Assembly (NCBI RefSeq): GCF_001889005.1
Contig: NZ_CP018153.1
Span: forward strand, 2,514,501 to 2,578,500
From: Christiangramia salexigens
GTDB lineage: Bacteria > Bacteroidota > Bacteroidia > Flavobacteriales > Flavobacteriaceae
DNA length: 64,000 bases
Direction: 5' to 3'
This document shows, in pieces, positions 9,462-17,526 of the stretch (position 1 is the first letter of the stretch; each line of letters starts with the position of its first letter). The position numbers were made by a program, and so were the translations under genes. The notes below the pieces were generated by a model. That model searched no databases and was not told where the DNA came from. It worked only from the letters and a program-made list of their open reading frames with translations.

Positions 9462-10827
9462 CTTTATATGTTCTGGTGTCTAGTAAGTTTTCCAGGCTAA
9501 CTTTAGCTGAGATAACATCCAGCATTGCCTGTAAATAGTTTTGTTGCGCGTTATATAATTGTCTTTGGGCTTCACTTAATTCAAAACTGCTGGCCAGGCC
9601 TTCAAAGAATTTTATCTGATTTTTATTTTCCACCCGTTCTGCCAGTTCCAGGTTCTTTTTGGCATTCTGATAATTTTCCAGACTGAACTCATATTCGCTC
9701 TTAGCTGTGTTTATCTGCCTTTTAACTTCATTTTCTGTGCGCTCAAGTTCAAGAAGAGCCTGCTCGTATTCAATTTCTCTTTGCTGGGTTTTGGAACTCC
9801 GCATTCCACTGCTAAAAATCGGGATATTCAAACTTACACCAAGCACCGATTGACTGAAGTATTCCTGCTGATCTTCCAGAAATGTGAAGTCATCACTAAA
9901 GCCTTGATAGCCATAATTCACAAAACCTGTTAGGGTAGGAAGGGCTTTTGCTTTTTGTAATTTAACCTGTATTTCTGCAGATTCTGCTGAATTTTTTGCG
10001 ATTCTGTAATCAATATTTTCTTCTACAGGTATATTCTTGCTCAATAGTGCCAGGTCAAAATATTTCATACTTAGCTCCTCGAGGTTGTCTGTAAGGACAA
10101 CCTCATTCTCTACCGGAATACCAAGACTCATGTTCAGCATTTCATAAGCTATATTTCGCATTCTTTCACTTTTGGCCAAATTGTTCTTCAAACCAAGCAA
10201 AGTGATCTCCAGTTGCTCTACATCCTCCTGTTCTGTAAGTCCATTCTCATAGATCTTTTGGGTGTCTTCAAATGTTTTTTGAAGCGTCTTCACATTCTTA
10301 TTAAGGATGCTAACACTTTCTTCAGCAAGCAGTACGTTGCCATATGCGTTTATTACGCCTTCCTTGATCTGAAGATCGGTTTTGGTTTTTGCGTTTTTAG
10401 AGATCTGTAAAAGGGTCTGTACAGATTGAATACCCACTATGTACGAGCCATCAAATAACAACTGATTCCATGTGGCAGTCGCATTCATACTTTGCTTCGT
10501 ACCAAAGGTAACGGGGACAAAAGTTCCGGGATCGCCTCCGGTGATCTCTGCCGGTAAAAGAGTTACAGGTTGTTTCAAATAATTTTGATAATCTACACCA
10601 CCTGTGATTTGTGGTAAACCTTGTGAGATGATCTCCCATTTTTGTTTTAAGGCCATCTCAATATCTTTCTGAGCGATACGGGATTGATAGTTGTTTTCAA
10701 TTCCAAATGTGATCGCTTCCTGAAGCGAAAGCTTGTATACTTTAAGGCTGTCCTGTTGTGCAAAAAGATTTGCAGCAAACAATAACAGAAAGCTTAAAGT
10801 TTTGATCTTTTTAATTTTCATGTTCAC
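9451..10827 (-). CDS. TolC-like outer-membrane efflux channel
   Basis: 458 residues with a cleavable signal peptide (hydrophobic LSFLLLFAANLFAQ, cleavage probably after AQ) and two OEP repeats rich in long helices, as in TolC. The start KLSLQEAITFGIENNY is the typical first helix of the family. It forms the outer-membrane exit duct for the adaptor and pump encoded next. The gene overlaps the end of the tetR-like regulator by 17 bases, so translation is probably coupled and the regulator and channel share one mRNA. Confidence 0.92.
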   Translation of the reverse strand: MNMKIKKIKTLSFLLLFAANLFAQQDSLKVYKLSLQEAITFGIENNYQSRIAQKDIEMALKQKWEIISQGLPQITGGVDYQNYLKQPVTLLPAEITGGDPGTFVPVTFGTKQSMNATATWNQLLFDGSYIVGIQSVQTLLQISKNAKTKTDLQIKEGVINAYGNVLLAEESVSILNKNVKTLQKTFEDTQKIYENGLTEQEDVEQLEITLLGLKNNLAKSERMRNIAYEMLNMSLGIPVENEVVLTDNLEELSMKYFDLALLSKNIPVEENIDYRIAKNSAESAEIQVKLQKAKALPTLTGFVNYGYQGFSDDFTFLEDQQEYFSQSVLGVSLNIPIFSSGMRSSKTQQREIEYEQALLELERTENEVKRQINTAKSEYEFSLENYQNAKKNLELAERVENKNQIKFFEGLASSFELSEAQRQLYNAQQNYLQAMLDVISAKVSLENLLDTRTYKDEN

Positions 10828-11416
10828 TTTTAAATTCTTCTAAAGTTCTTATTCCTTTTTCGGTGCAAATTGCTCGTAGATGATATTCCAGGAAGTAATT
10901 CATCAATTGTAGCTGACTGTAATATTCCATTGGAAATAATTCACGGTCTTTAATTCCCATAAGTCCTGCGAAATGGATCCTGCTAATAAAATTGATTGGA
11001 AGATCTTTGCGGTAATAGCCGTTTTCAATTCCGCGTTCAAGATTTGAAACCACACAACTTTCCAGTAATTCAAATTGTTTGTCCTTTAGGAATTCAAATA
11101 TTTTTGGATAGTATTTCTGAAGCTGAAAATGCGGAGTGGTTTTCTCATCTTTTAGTTGAAACATTGCAAATCGCTTGATCTCAAAATTTTCTACAATAGG
11201 ATTCTGCTCTTTGCTTCTAATCTCCTCGATACCCTCGCTGATCTTTTCAAATAGCCGAATGCTGGTAGCTTCTACCAATTTGGTCTTCGTGGAAAAATGC
11301 GCATAAATGGTTTTTTTTGAAATTCCCATTTTTTCGGCGATATCATCCATAGTGACGCTTTTAAACCCATAGTTTAAAAACATCTCCACGGCAATATCCA
11401 ATATCTTTTCTCTCAC
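10811..11416 (-). CDS. TetR/AcrR-family transcriptional repressor of the efflux operon
   Basis: 201 residues. The N-terminal helix-turn-helix spans about 1-50, with the signature FLNYGFKSVTMDDIAEKMGISKKTIYAHF, quoted here as two joined parts around TMDDIAEKMGISKKTIYAHF. The C-terminal ligand and dimer domain is variable, as usual in this family. As first gene of the tetR-tolC-mfp-RND operon it most likely represses its own promoter and is released by a pump substrate. A palindrome in the promoter (11451-11478) is the obvious operator candidate. Confidence 0.9.
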   Translation of the reverse strand: MREKILDIAVEMFLNYGFKSVTMDDIAEKMGISKKTIYAHFSTKTKLVEATSIRLFEKISEGIEEIRSKEQNPIVENFEIKRFAMFQLKDEKTTPHFQLQKYYPKIFEFLKDKQFELLESCVVSNLERGIENGYYRKDLPINFISRIHFAGLMGIKDRELFPMEYYSQLQLMNYFLEYHLRAICTEKGIRTLEEFKSEHEN

Positions 11417-11436
11417 TTGTCTGATTTAATTCGCTG

Positions 11437-11478
11437 CAAAATTAACTCATGGAAACTTTAAAAACAATATAAGTTTCC
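11437..11478 (-). promoter_or_regulatory. Promoter with palindromic operator candidate for the efflux operon
   Basis: On the minus strand TTG (11465-11467), a 20-base spacer and TAATTTTG (11437-11444) form a promoter. Within it lies a perfect inverted repeat GGAAACTT-N12-AAGTTTCC (11451-11458 and 11471-11478) that brackets the -33 element. TetR proteins bind such symmetric sites, and binding here would block polymerase. The assignment to the adjacent regulator is inference. Confidence 0.55.
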
Positions 11479-11558
11479 AAAGTTTTAAGTTTATTTAACA
11501 TCTGCTTAAAATTTGAATTAGTTTCAATTATGGTATTTTAGCGGAAAAATTTTCCTTC

Positions 11559-12533
11559 ATGCTTGCCATTTCCCAGTACAGAGAAGCGATAATCGATTAT
11601 TTACACGAAAAGATCCAGGTTAAAGAACCCGCAAACCTGTATGAACCTATGGTTTATATCCTTGAACAAGGTGGGAAGCGGCTAAGACCTGTTTTGGTGC
11701 TTATGGCGACCGAGATCTTCGACTGTGATTATAGAAAGTCTCTGGATGCTGCGCTTGCTATAGAGATCTTTCATAATTTCTCACTTGTACATGATGATAT
11801 TATGGACGATGCGCCCTTAAGAAGGGGAAGAGAGACGGTTCATGAAAAATGGGATCTTAATACAGGTATTTTATCTGGAGATGCAATGCTTATCAATGCT
11901 TACCAGCTTTTTGAAAATTATGAAGGGAAGATCTTCAAGGAGCTTGCACAGTTATTCACTAAAACGGCCATTCAGGTATGTGAGGGACAGCAGTATGACA
12001 TTGATTTTGAGACGCGTGAGAATGTGAGCATAGAAGATTATCTTTTAATGATAGAGTACAAGACAGCCGTTCTAGTGGGTGCTTCATTGCAAATGGGAGC
12101 TATTGTGGCAGAAACTTCAGAAGACTGTAAAAAGGAGATCTATCAGTACGGAAGATTATTGGGAATTGCCTTTCAGCTTCAGGATGATTATCTCGATGCT
12201 TTTGGAGATCCTGAAACTTTTGGAAAACAATTGGGTGGTGATATCATAGAAAATAAAAAGACCTTTCTCTATCTAAAGACGCTGGAATCTGCGAGTAAAT
12301 ACGAGGCAATGCAATTAGAGCATTTATATTCCATAAATGCCGGTGATAATCTTGAAAAGATCGAAGCGGTAAAAGCACTATTTGAGAGCAGTGGTGCTGC
12401 GGAGCTTACAAGAAAAGAAATTCAGAATTATACAGAAAAGGCATTTAAGGTGCTGGATAAAATAGACTTGCCAGAGGTTAAAAAAGAGCCTTTGCGCAAA
12501 TTTGGCGAAATGCTAATGGATCGCCAGGTGTGA
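11559..12533 (+). CDS. Polyprenyl (E-type isoprenyl) diphosphate synthase
   Basis: 324 residues. The first aspartate-rich motif is DDIMDDAPLRRG (about 79-90) and the second is DDYLDAFGD (about 208-216), both with the Mg-binding aspartates. GGKRLRP near residue 34 is the other family signature. It condenses IPP with allylic diphosphates in the cytoplasm. Chain length cannot be set with certainty by eye; products could be the menaquinone side chain or the GGPP needed by the GGGP synthase at 26.2 kb. It is divergent from the efflux operon. Confidence 0.9.
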   Translation: MLAISQYREAIIDYLHEKIQVKEPANLYEPMVYILEQGGKRLRPVLVLMATEIFDCDYRKSLDAALAIEIFHNFSLVHDDIMDDAPLRRGRETVHEKWDLNTGILSGDAMLINAYQLFENYEGKIFKELAQLFTKTAIQVCEGQQYDIDFETRENVSIEDYLLMIEYKTAVLVGASLQMGAIVAETSEDCKKEIYQYGRLLGIAFQLQDDYLDAFGDPETFGKQLGGDIIENKKTFLYLKTLESASKYEAMQLEHLYSINAGDNLEKIEAVKALFESSGAAELTRKEIQNYTEKAFKVLDKIDLPEVKKEPLRKFGEMLMDRQV

Positions 12534-12645
12534 AAATTTTTCCTGTTTCTTCATAAATTTTTTGGGTCTCGCTTGTAAAGGCCCTGTTTTACTGCGTTGT
12601 TAAAATTCCTATAATCCAATAGAGAATTATCATAATGCCTGCAAG

Positions 12646-12672
12646 CTGTTTTTTTTAAAAATTGTATTTTTG
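12646..12672 (+). promoter_or_regulatory. sucA promoter
   Basis: TATTTTTG at 12665-12672 matches TAnnTTTG exactly, with a weak -33 (CTG at 12646-12648, 16-base spacer). Its position argues that the upstream in-frame TTG at 12662 is not the start of sucA. Confidence 0.45.
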
Positions 12673-12712
12673 CTATGTTTTTAAAAACAAAAGAAACATT
12701 TGTTTCAATTCT

Positions 12713-15490
12713 ATGGATAGATTTTCATTTCTAAATGCTGCTCATACTGCTTATTTCGCAGAACTTTACGATCAATACTTACAGAACCCTGATAGCGTAG
12801 AGCCCAGTTGGAGGGCTTTTTTTCAAGGCTTTGACTTTGGAATGCAACAGGACGGGGTTTCTCAGGAACTATTGAACAACGAAGCTCCCGTGAATTTTGC
12901 AGAAGGGGAGATACCAGAACAGGTTGTAAAAGAATTTCAGGTAATACGATTAATTGACGGTTACCGTACCCGAGGGCATTTATTCACTAAGACAAACCCG
13001 GTAAGGGAAAGAAGAAAATACAGGCCAACTCTCGATATTTCCAATTTTGGACTCGAAGAAAGCGACCTGAAAACCACATTTAGCGCAGGAGACATACTGG
13101 GAATTGGACCTTCCCCTCTTCAGGAAATTATTAAACATCTTGAAAAGGTTTACTGCGAATCTATTGGTATCGAGTATATGTATATTCGTAAGCCGGAAGA
13201 GATTCAGTGGATTCAGGATAAGCTGAATGTTAATGATAATCAGCCGCAATTCGACGAAAAAGGGAAAAAACAGATCCTGAAAAAACTCAATGAGGCCGTT
13301 TCTTTTGAATCCTTTTTGCATACCAAATATGTGGGGCAAAAGAGATTTTCACTGGAAGGTAACGAAAGCCTTATTCCGGCGCTAGACTCGCTAATAGAAA
13401 AAGCGGCCGAACTTGGAGTGAAGGATTTTGTAATGGGAATGGCTCACCGTGGTAGACTTAATACGCTTACCAACATCTTCGGGAAAAGTGCTAAAGACAT
13501 CTTCAGCGAATTTGACGGTAAAGATTATGAACAGGATATTTTTGACGGTGACGTAAAATATCACCTTGGCTGGACTTCATGTCGTACTACCGATAACGGT
13601 AACGAAATAAATATAAACATAGCGCCAAATCCATCTCACCTTGAGACTGTAGGACCGGTAGTTCAGGGTATTGCCCGGGCTAAACAGGACCGCAGATATA
13701 ATGGGGATAACTCCAAGGTGCTTCCAATTCTTGTTCATGGTGATGCAGCTATTGCTGGACAGGGATTAGTTTATGAAATTGTACAAATGGCTCAGCTGGA
13801 AGGTTATCAAACCGGCGGAACCATACATATAGTGGTAAATAACCAGATTGGTTTTACTACAAATTATCTTGATGCAAGAAGCTCAACATACTGTACAGAT
13901 GTAGGGAAAGTTACTCTTTCTCCGGTACTTCACGTAAATGCAGACGATGCAGAAGCTGTGGTGCACGCTATGCTTTTCGCACTGGACTTCAGAATGAAAT
14001 TTAAAAGGGATGTGTTTATAGACCTTCTTGGCTATAGAAAATATGGTCATAATGAAGGGGATGAACCAAGATTTACACAGCCTAAGCTTTACAAGGCGAT
14101 TGCCAAGCATAAAAATGCTCGCGATATTTATGCAGAGCAATTAATGCAAAGCGGACTTATAGACGAATCCTATATTAAAAAGCTTGAGGAGGAATATAAA
14201 GCAACTCTTGAAGAGGAGCTTGAGGACTCCAGAAAAGAAGAGACTACCAAGATTACTCCGTTCATGGAAGATGAATGGGAAGGATTTGAGAATGGGGTAG
14301 AGGATGACATGATGAAAGATGTTGATACTACCTTCGATCTTAAAAAACTGGATAAGGTAGCCGAAGCTGTTTCTCAATTGCCGGAGGGCAAGAAGTTTAT
14401 GAGAAAGATCAAAAAGATCATAGACGGGAGAAAGAAAATGTATTTTGAAGATAATAAGCTGGATTGGTCTATGGCCGAGCATTTAGCTTACGGATCTTTA
14501 ATGACAGAGGGTTATAATATCAGAATTAGCGGTCAGGATAGTGAAAGAGGAACATTCTCTCACCGTCATGCCGTGGTAAAAGTTGAAGAAAGTGAAGAAG
14601 AGATCATTCTTCATAATAATATAGAGAACAGAGACGGAGATTTCTTCATTTATAACTCTCCGCTTTCAGAATATGGAGTTGTAGGCTTTGATTATGGTTA
14701 TGCCATGGCAAGCCCAACAACACTTAATATCTGGGAAGCGCAATTTGGGGATTTCGTGAATGGAGCTCAGATCATGATAGATCAGTATATCTCTGCAGCA
14801 GAGGATAAATGGAAGCTTCAGAATGGACTTGTGATGTTCCTTCCTCATGGATATGAGGGTCAGGGAGCGGAGCACTCTTCCGGTAGAATGGAGCGTTTCC
14901 TTCAGTTATGTGCTAAGGACAATATGTTTGTGGCAGATATTTCCACTCCTGCGAATATGTTCCACCTTTTAAGAAGACAGATGAAGGCAGAATTTAGAAA
15001 GCCCCTTATCATCTTTACTCCTAAAAGTTTATTGAGACATCCAAAAGTGATCTCTACCAAAGAGGAATTCGCGAATGGTGGTTTCCAGACCGTTCTTGAC
15101 GATCCGGATGCAAATGCAGATAATGTGAAAACTCTGGTATTCTGTACTGGTAAGTTCTATTACGACCTGTTAAAGCATAAGGAAGAGAATAACAGGGATG
15201 ATGTGGCTCTTGTGCGTATTGAACAACTATTCCCATTACCTACTTCCAAAATGAGGGAGATGATGGATAAATATAAGAATGCAGACGATGTGGTTTGGGC
15301 ACAGGAAGAACCTCGAAATATGGGGGCTTATGGTCACTTCTTACTGCATTTTGAAGAAGCGCGTCAATTCAGGGTTTGTAGCCGTAAGTTTTACGGTTCA
15401 CCTGCTGCCGGTAGTGCAGTGCGTTTCAAGAAACGTCACGAACGCGTGATCGCCAGTGTATTTGATAAAGATCTAAAAGAAGAAAATTAA
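12713..15490 (+). CDS. sucA: 2-oxoglutarate dehydrogenase E1 (TPP-dependent)
   Basis: 925 residues from the ATG at 12713. This start gives MDRFSFLNAAHTAYFAEL, the standard N-terminus of E1o; a TTG 51 bases upstream sits inside the promoter. GMAHRGRLN (about 245), HGDAAIAGQG and GHNEGDEP are TPP/Mg-site and active-site signatures. It decarboxylates 2-oxoglutarate in the TCA cycle and passes the succinyl group to the lipoyl arm of SucB, encoded 50 bases downstream. The E3 subunit (Lpd) is not in the window. The TPP requirement links it to the thiamine uptake genes nearby. Confidence 0.96.
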   Translation: MDRFSFLNAAHTAYFAELYDQYLQNPDSVEPSWRAFFQGFDFGMQQDGVSQELLNNEAPVNFAEGEIPEQVVKEFQVIRLIDGYRTRGHLFTKTNPVRERRKYRPTLDISNFGLEESDLKTTFSAGDILGIGPSPLQEIIKHLEKVYCESIGIEYMYIRKPEEIQWIQDKLNVNDNQPQFDEKGKKQILKKLNEAVSFESFLHTKYVGQKRFSLEGNESLIPALDSLIEKAAELGVKDFVMGMAHRGRLNTLTNIFGKSAKDIFSEFDGKDYEQDIFDGDVKYHLGWTSCRTTDNGNEININIAPNPSHLETVGPVVQGIARAKQDRRYNGDNSKVLPILVHGDAAIAGQGLVYEIVQMAQLEGYQTGGTIHIVVNNQIGFTTNYLDARSSTYCTDVGKVTLSPVLHVNADDAEAVVHAMLFALDFRMKFKRDVFIDLLGYRKYGHNEGDEPRFTQPKLYKAIAKHKNARDIYAEQLMQSGLIDESYIKKLEEEYKATLEEELEDSRKEETTKITPFMEDEWEGFENGVEDDMMKDVDTTFDLKKLDKVAEAVSQLPEGKKFMRKIKKIIDGRKKMYFEDNKLDWSMAEHLAYGSLMTEGYNIRISGQDSERGTFSHRHAVVKVEESEEEIILHNNIENRDGDFFIYNSPLSEYGVVGFDYGYAMASPTTLNIWEAQFGDFVNGAQIMIDQYISAAEDKWKLQNGLVMFLPHGYEGQGAEHSSGRMERFLQLCAKDNMFVADISTPANMFHLLRRQMKAEFRKPLIIFTPKSLLRHPKVISTKEEFANGGFQTVLDDPDANADNVKTLVFCTGKFYYDLLKHKEENNRDDVALVRIEQLFPLPTSKMREMMDKYKNADDVVWAQEEPRNMGAYGHFLLHFEEARQFRVCSRKFYGSPAAGSAVRFKKRHERVIASVFDKDLKEEN

Positions 15491-15540
15491 TATATTAAGA
15501 ATCATTTCCTGAATTTCAGGAACCAAAATAAATTACAATC

Positions 15541-16809
15541 ATGGCCTTAGAAATGAAAGTTCCTTCACCCGGGGAATCCATCACTGAAGTTGAAATAGCT
15601 CAGTGGCTGGTAGAAGACGGGGATTATGTTGAAAAAGATCAGGCAATTGCCGAAGTAGACAGTGATAAAGCTACACTGGAACTTCCTGCTGAAGCCAGCG
15701 GTATTATTACCCTAAAGGCTGAAGAAGGTGATGTGGTAGAAGTAGGCGAGGTAGTTTGTCTTATAGATACCGAAGCTGAAAAGCCGGGTGGTGATTCTGG
15801 GGATAAATCTCCTGAAGAGGAAGAAAAGGAACGCCAGGAAAGTAAGGATAGTAAGAAGGATAGTGATAAGGCTGATGCTAAATCTGAAGAGCCTTCAAAA
15901 TCCAGTACGCCTTCGCAGAAGCAAGACACCTATGCAACCGGAAGTCCTTCTCCTGCAGCCAAGAAAATACTTGATGAAAAAGGAATCGACCCTAAAGAAG
16001 TTAAAGGTACGGGTAAAGACGGTCGTGTAACTAAAGACGATGCGGTTGAGGCTAAAGCTTCTATGGGAACACCAGGTAATGCGAAGCGTGGTGAAGAACG
16101 CAAGAAAATGTCGATGTTCCGTCGTAAGCTTTCTGAGCGTTTGGTGAGTGCCAAGAACGATACAGCAATGCTAACTACTTTTAATGAGGTAGATATGTCT
16201 CCAATCTTTGCACTTCGTAAGAAGTACAAGGAGGAATTTAAAGACAAGCATGGTGTAGGCCTTGGTTTCATGTCTTTCTTCACTCTTGCAGTAGTTCGCG
16301 CCTTAGGTGAATATCCTGATGTGAACTCTATGATAGATGGAGACTACCAGGTGAAATATGATTATAAAGATATTAGTATAGCGGTTTCGGGTCCTAAAGG
16401 ATTAACGGTGCCGGTTATTAGAAATGCTGAGAATCTAAGTTTCCGTGGAGTTGAGGCTGAGGTAAAACGCCTTGCGCTAAGAGCCCGTGATGGAAAGATC
16501 ACTGTAGACGAAATGACCGGAGGTACTTTTACAATTACCAACGGTGGAATCTTTGGTTCCATGCTTTCTACTCCAATTATCAACCCTCCTCAGAGTGCGA
16601 TCCTTGGAATGCATAATATCGTTGAAAGACCTGTGGCTATAGATGGTCATGTGGAGATAAGACCAATTATGTATGTAGCACTTTCTTATGATCACCGAAT
16701 CATTGATGGGAAAGAATCTGTAGGTTTCCTTGTAGCTGTTAAAGAAGCTCTTGAGAACCCTGAAGAGTTGCTAATGGATAATGATGTAAAAAGAGCTCTG
16801 GAACTATAA
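15541..16809 (+). CDS. sucB: 2-oxoglutarate dehydrogenase E2, dihydrolipoyl succinyltransferase
   Basis: 422 residues. The single lipoyl domain has [11 protein letters not shown] around the modified lysine (about residue 43). A low-complexity acidic and serine-rich linker follows (about 80-130). The peripheral subunit-binding domain comes next ([19 protein letters not shown]), and then the acyltransferase core with the catalytic [10 protein letters not shown]. It receives succinyl groups from SucA and makes succinyl-CoA. It is the last gene of the sucA-sucB operon and is followed by a strong terminator. The acidic linker, rich in KD and ESK steps, is more charged than the usual Ala-Pro linker. 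Confidence 0.96.
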   Translation: MALEMKVPSPGESITEVEIAQWLVEDGDYVEKDQAIAEVDSDKATLELPAEASGIITLKAEEGDVVEVGEVVCLIDTEAEKPGGDSGDKSPEEEEKERQESKDSKKDSDKADAKSEEPSKSSTPSQKQDTYATGSPSPAAKKILDEKGIDPKEVKGTGKDGRVTKDDAVEAKASMGTPGNAKRGEERKKMSMFRRKLSERLVSAKNDTAMLTTFNEVDMSPIFALRKKYKEEFKDKHGVGLGFMSFFTLAVVRALGEYPDVNSMIDGDYQVKYDYKDISIAVSGPKGLTVPVIRNAENLSFRGVEAEVKRLALRARDGKITVDEMTGGTFTITNGGIFGSMLSTPIINPPQSAILGMHNIVERPVAIDGHVEIRPIMYVALSYDHRIIDGKESVGFLVAVKEALENPEELLMDNDVKRALEL

Positions 16810-16828
16810 TCCGGAGAATATATAGAAC

Positions 16829-16859
16829 AAAAAAGGCAGCCAATTGGCTGCCTTTTTTG
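16829..16859 (+). terminator. sucAB terminator
   Basis: AAAAAAGGCAGCC / GGCTGCCTTTTTT hairpin with a short AATT loop, followed by a T-tract. Confidence 0.9.
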
Positions 16860-16870
16860 TTTCTAACAAA

Positions 16871-16933
16871 TTAAAACAAAAATGATAAGTTAAGCACATT
16901 CAATACCAGTACTCCCACTACAAGAATGGCCAT
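16871..16933 (-). CDS. Possible 20-residue hydrophobic peptide
   Basis: ATG at 16931-16933 opens MAILVVGVLVLNVLNLSFLF and then a stop. The same frame stays open upstream for about 21 codons (ending KTKFSQLLLFI before this Met) but has no ATG, GTG or TTG there. The composition is that of a single membrane helix. It lies in a 185-base gap between sucB and the protease gene. No ribosome-binding site is evident, so this could be chance or a remnant. Confidence 0.25.
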   Translation of the reverse strand: MAILVVGVLVLNVLNLSFLF

Positions 16934-17027
16934 GATGAAAAGGAGTAGTTGAGAGAATTTTGTTTTGATGACTAATTGGATTGAATAATTAACAGATCAA
17001 ATATATTCATTTCTCCTCCTGTAGTTC

Positions 17028-17045
17028 AAGGGGAAAAATCCCCTT
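17028..17045 (-). terminator. Hairpin at the end of the mutasome-like operon
   Basis: AAGGGGA / TCCCCTT stem overlapping the protease stop codon. There is no clear T-tract on the minus-strand side, so it may be a weak or Rho-assisted terminator. Confidence 0.4.
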
Positions 17046-17509
17046 TATTTTAGATACAAAGACTTGCTCTTATAATCTATGATCGCCTTTCCTTTTTTCA
17101 GAATATCGGCACCTATAATACCATGTACCTTTTCTGCCTTATGATTGGTCAGCGCTTCATTTACATGTCTTAGATCGAATAGTACGAGATCTGTTTTCTT
17201 GCGTTTCCAGCCTTCTATTTCAATAAGGTTCTTTTGTGCGATCTGGGTAAGCATATTTGTAGCCCCGGCTCCGGCTGCCTTAACATCACTGTCTTCTGGC
17301 ATGAGTTTAAAATGTTCTACGGCTTCGAGGCCAACGCAGGTACTAGAAGCGCCCGTGTCCAGAATGAAATTTCCTTCTATGTCGTTTATCTTGGCTACCA
17401 GTTCCAGATGATTGGTCTTGGTGAAACTCAGTTTTATGCGGTGATAACCTTTTTCTTTTAATAGCTTTTTGAGGGACATGCTTTTTTTAGCAAATATAGG
17501 TTTTTCCAT
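17045..17509 (-). CDS. Retropepsin-like aspartic protease (clan AA)
   Basis: 154 residues with one catalytic motif, NFILDTGASSTCVG, in which Asp51 is the expected nucleophile-activating residue. A later IIGADILKKG matches the Ile-Ile-Gly-x-Asp stretch typical of the fold. A single DTG motif means it would act as a homodimer, like viral retropepsins. No signal peptide or membrane helix is seen, so it is probably cytoplasmic. It starts 17 bases after the dnaE2-like stop and is therefore likely in the dinB-dnaE transcript. Met11 (17479) is an alternative start, and a TATATTTG box at 17491-17498 could supply a private promoter for it. The substrate is unknown. Confidence 0.8.
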   Translation of the reverse strand: MEKPIFAKKSMSLKKLLKEKGYHRIKLSFTKTNHLELVAKINDIEGNFILDTGASSTCVGLEAVEHFKLMPEDSDVKAAGAGATNMLTQIAQKNLIEIEGWKRKKTDLVLFDLRHVNEALTNHKAEKVHGIIGADILKKGKAIIDYKSKSLYLK

Positions 17510-17526
17510 ATTTTAAAGTTCCGGAT

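Noticed and set aside
12662..12712. In-frame TTG start 51 bases upstream of sucA
   Set aside because: It lies in the promoter box, and the ATG at 12713 gives the standard E1o N-terminus.
15639..16283. Long open frames antisense to sucB
   Set aside because: They mirror the codon structure and acidic linker of sucB and show no protein-like motif.
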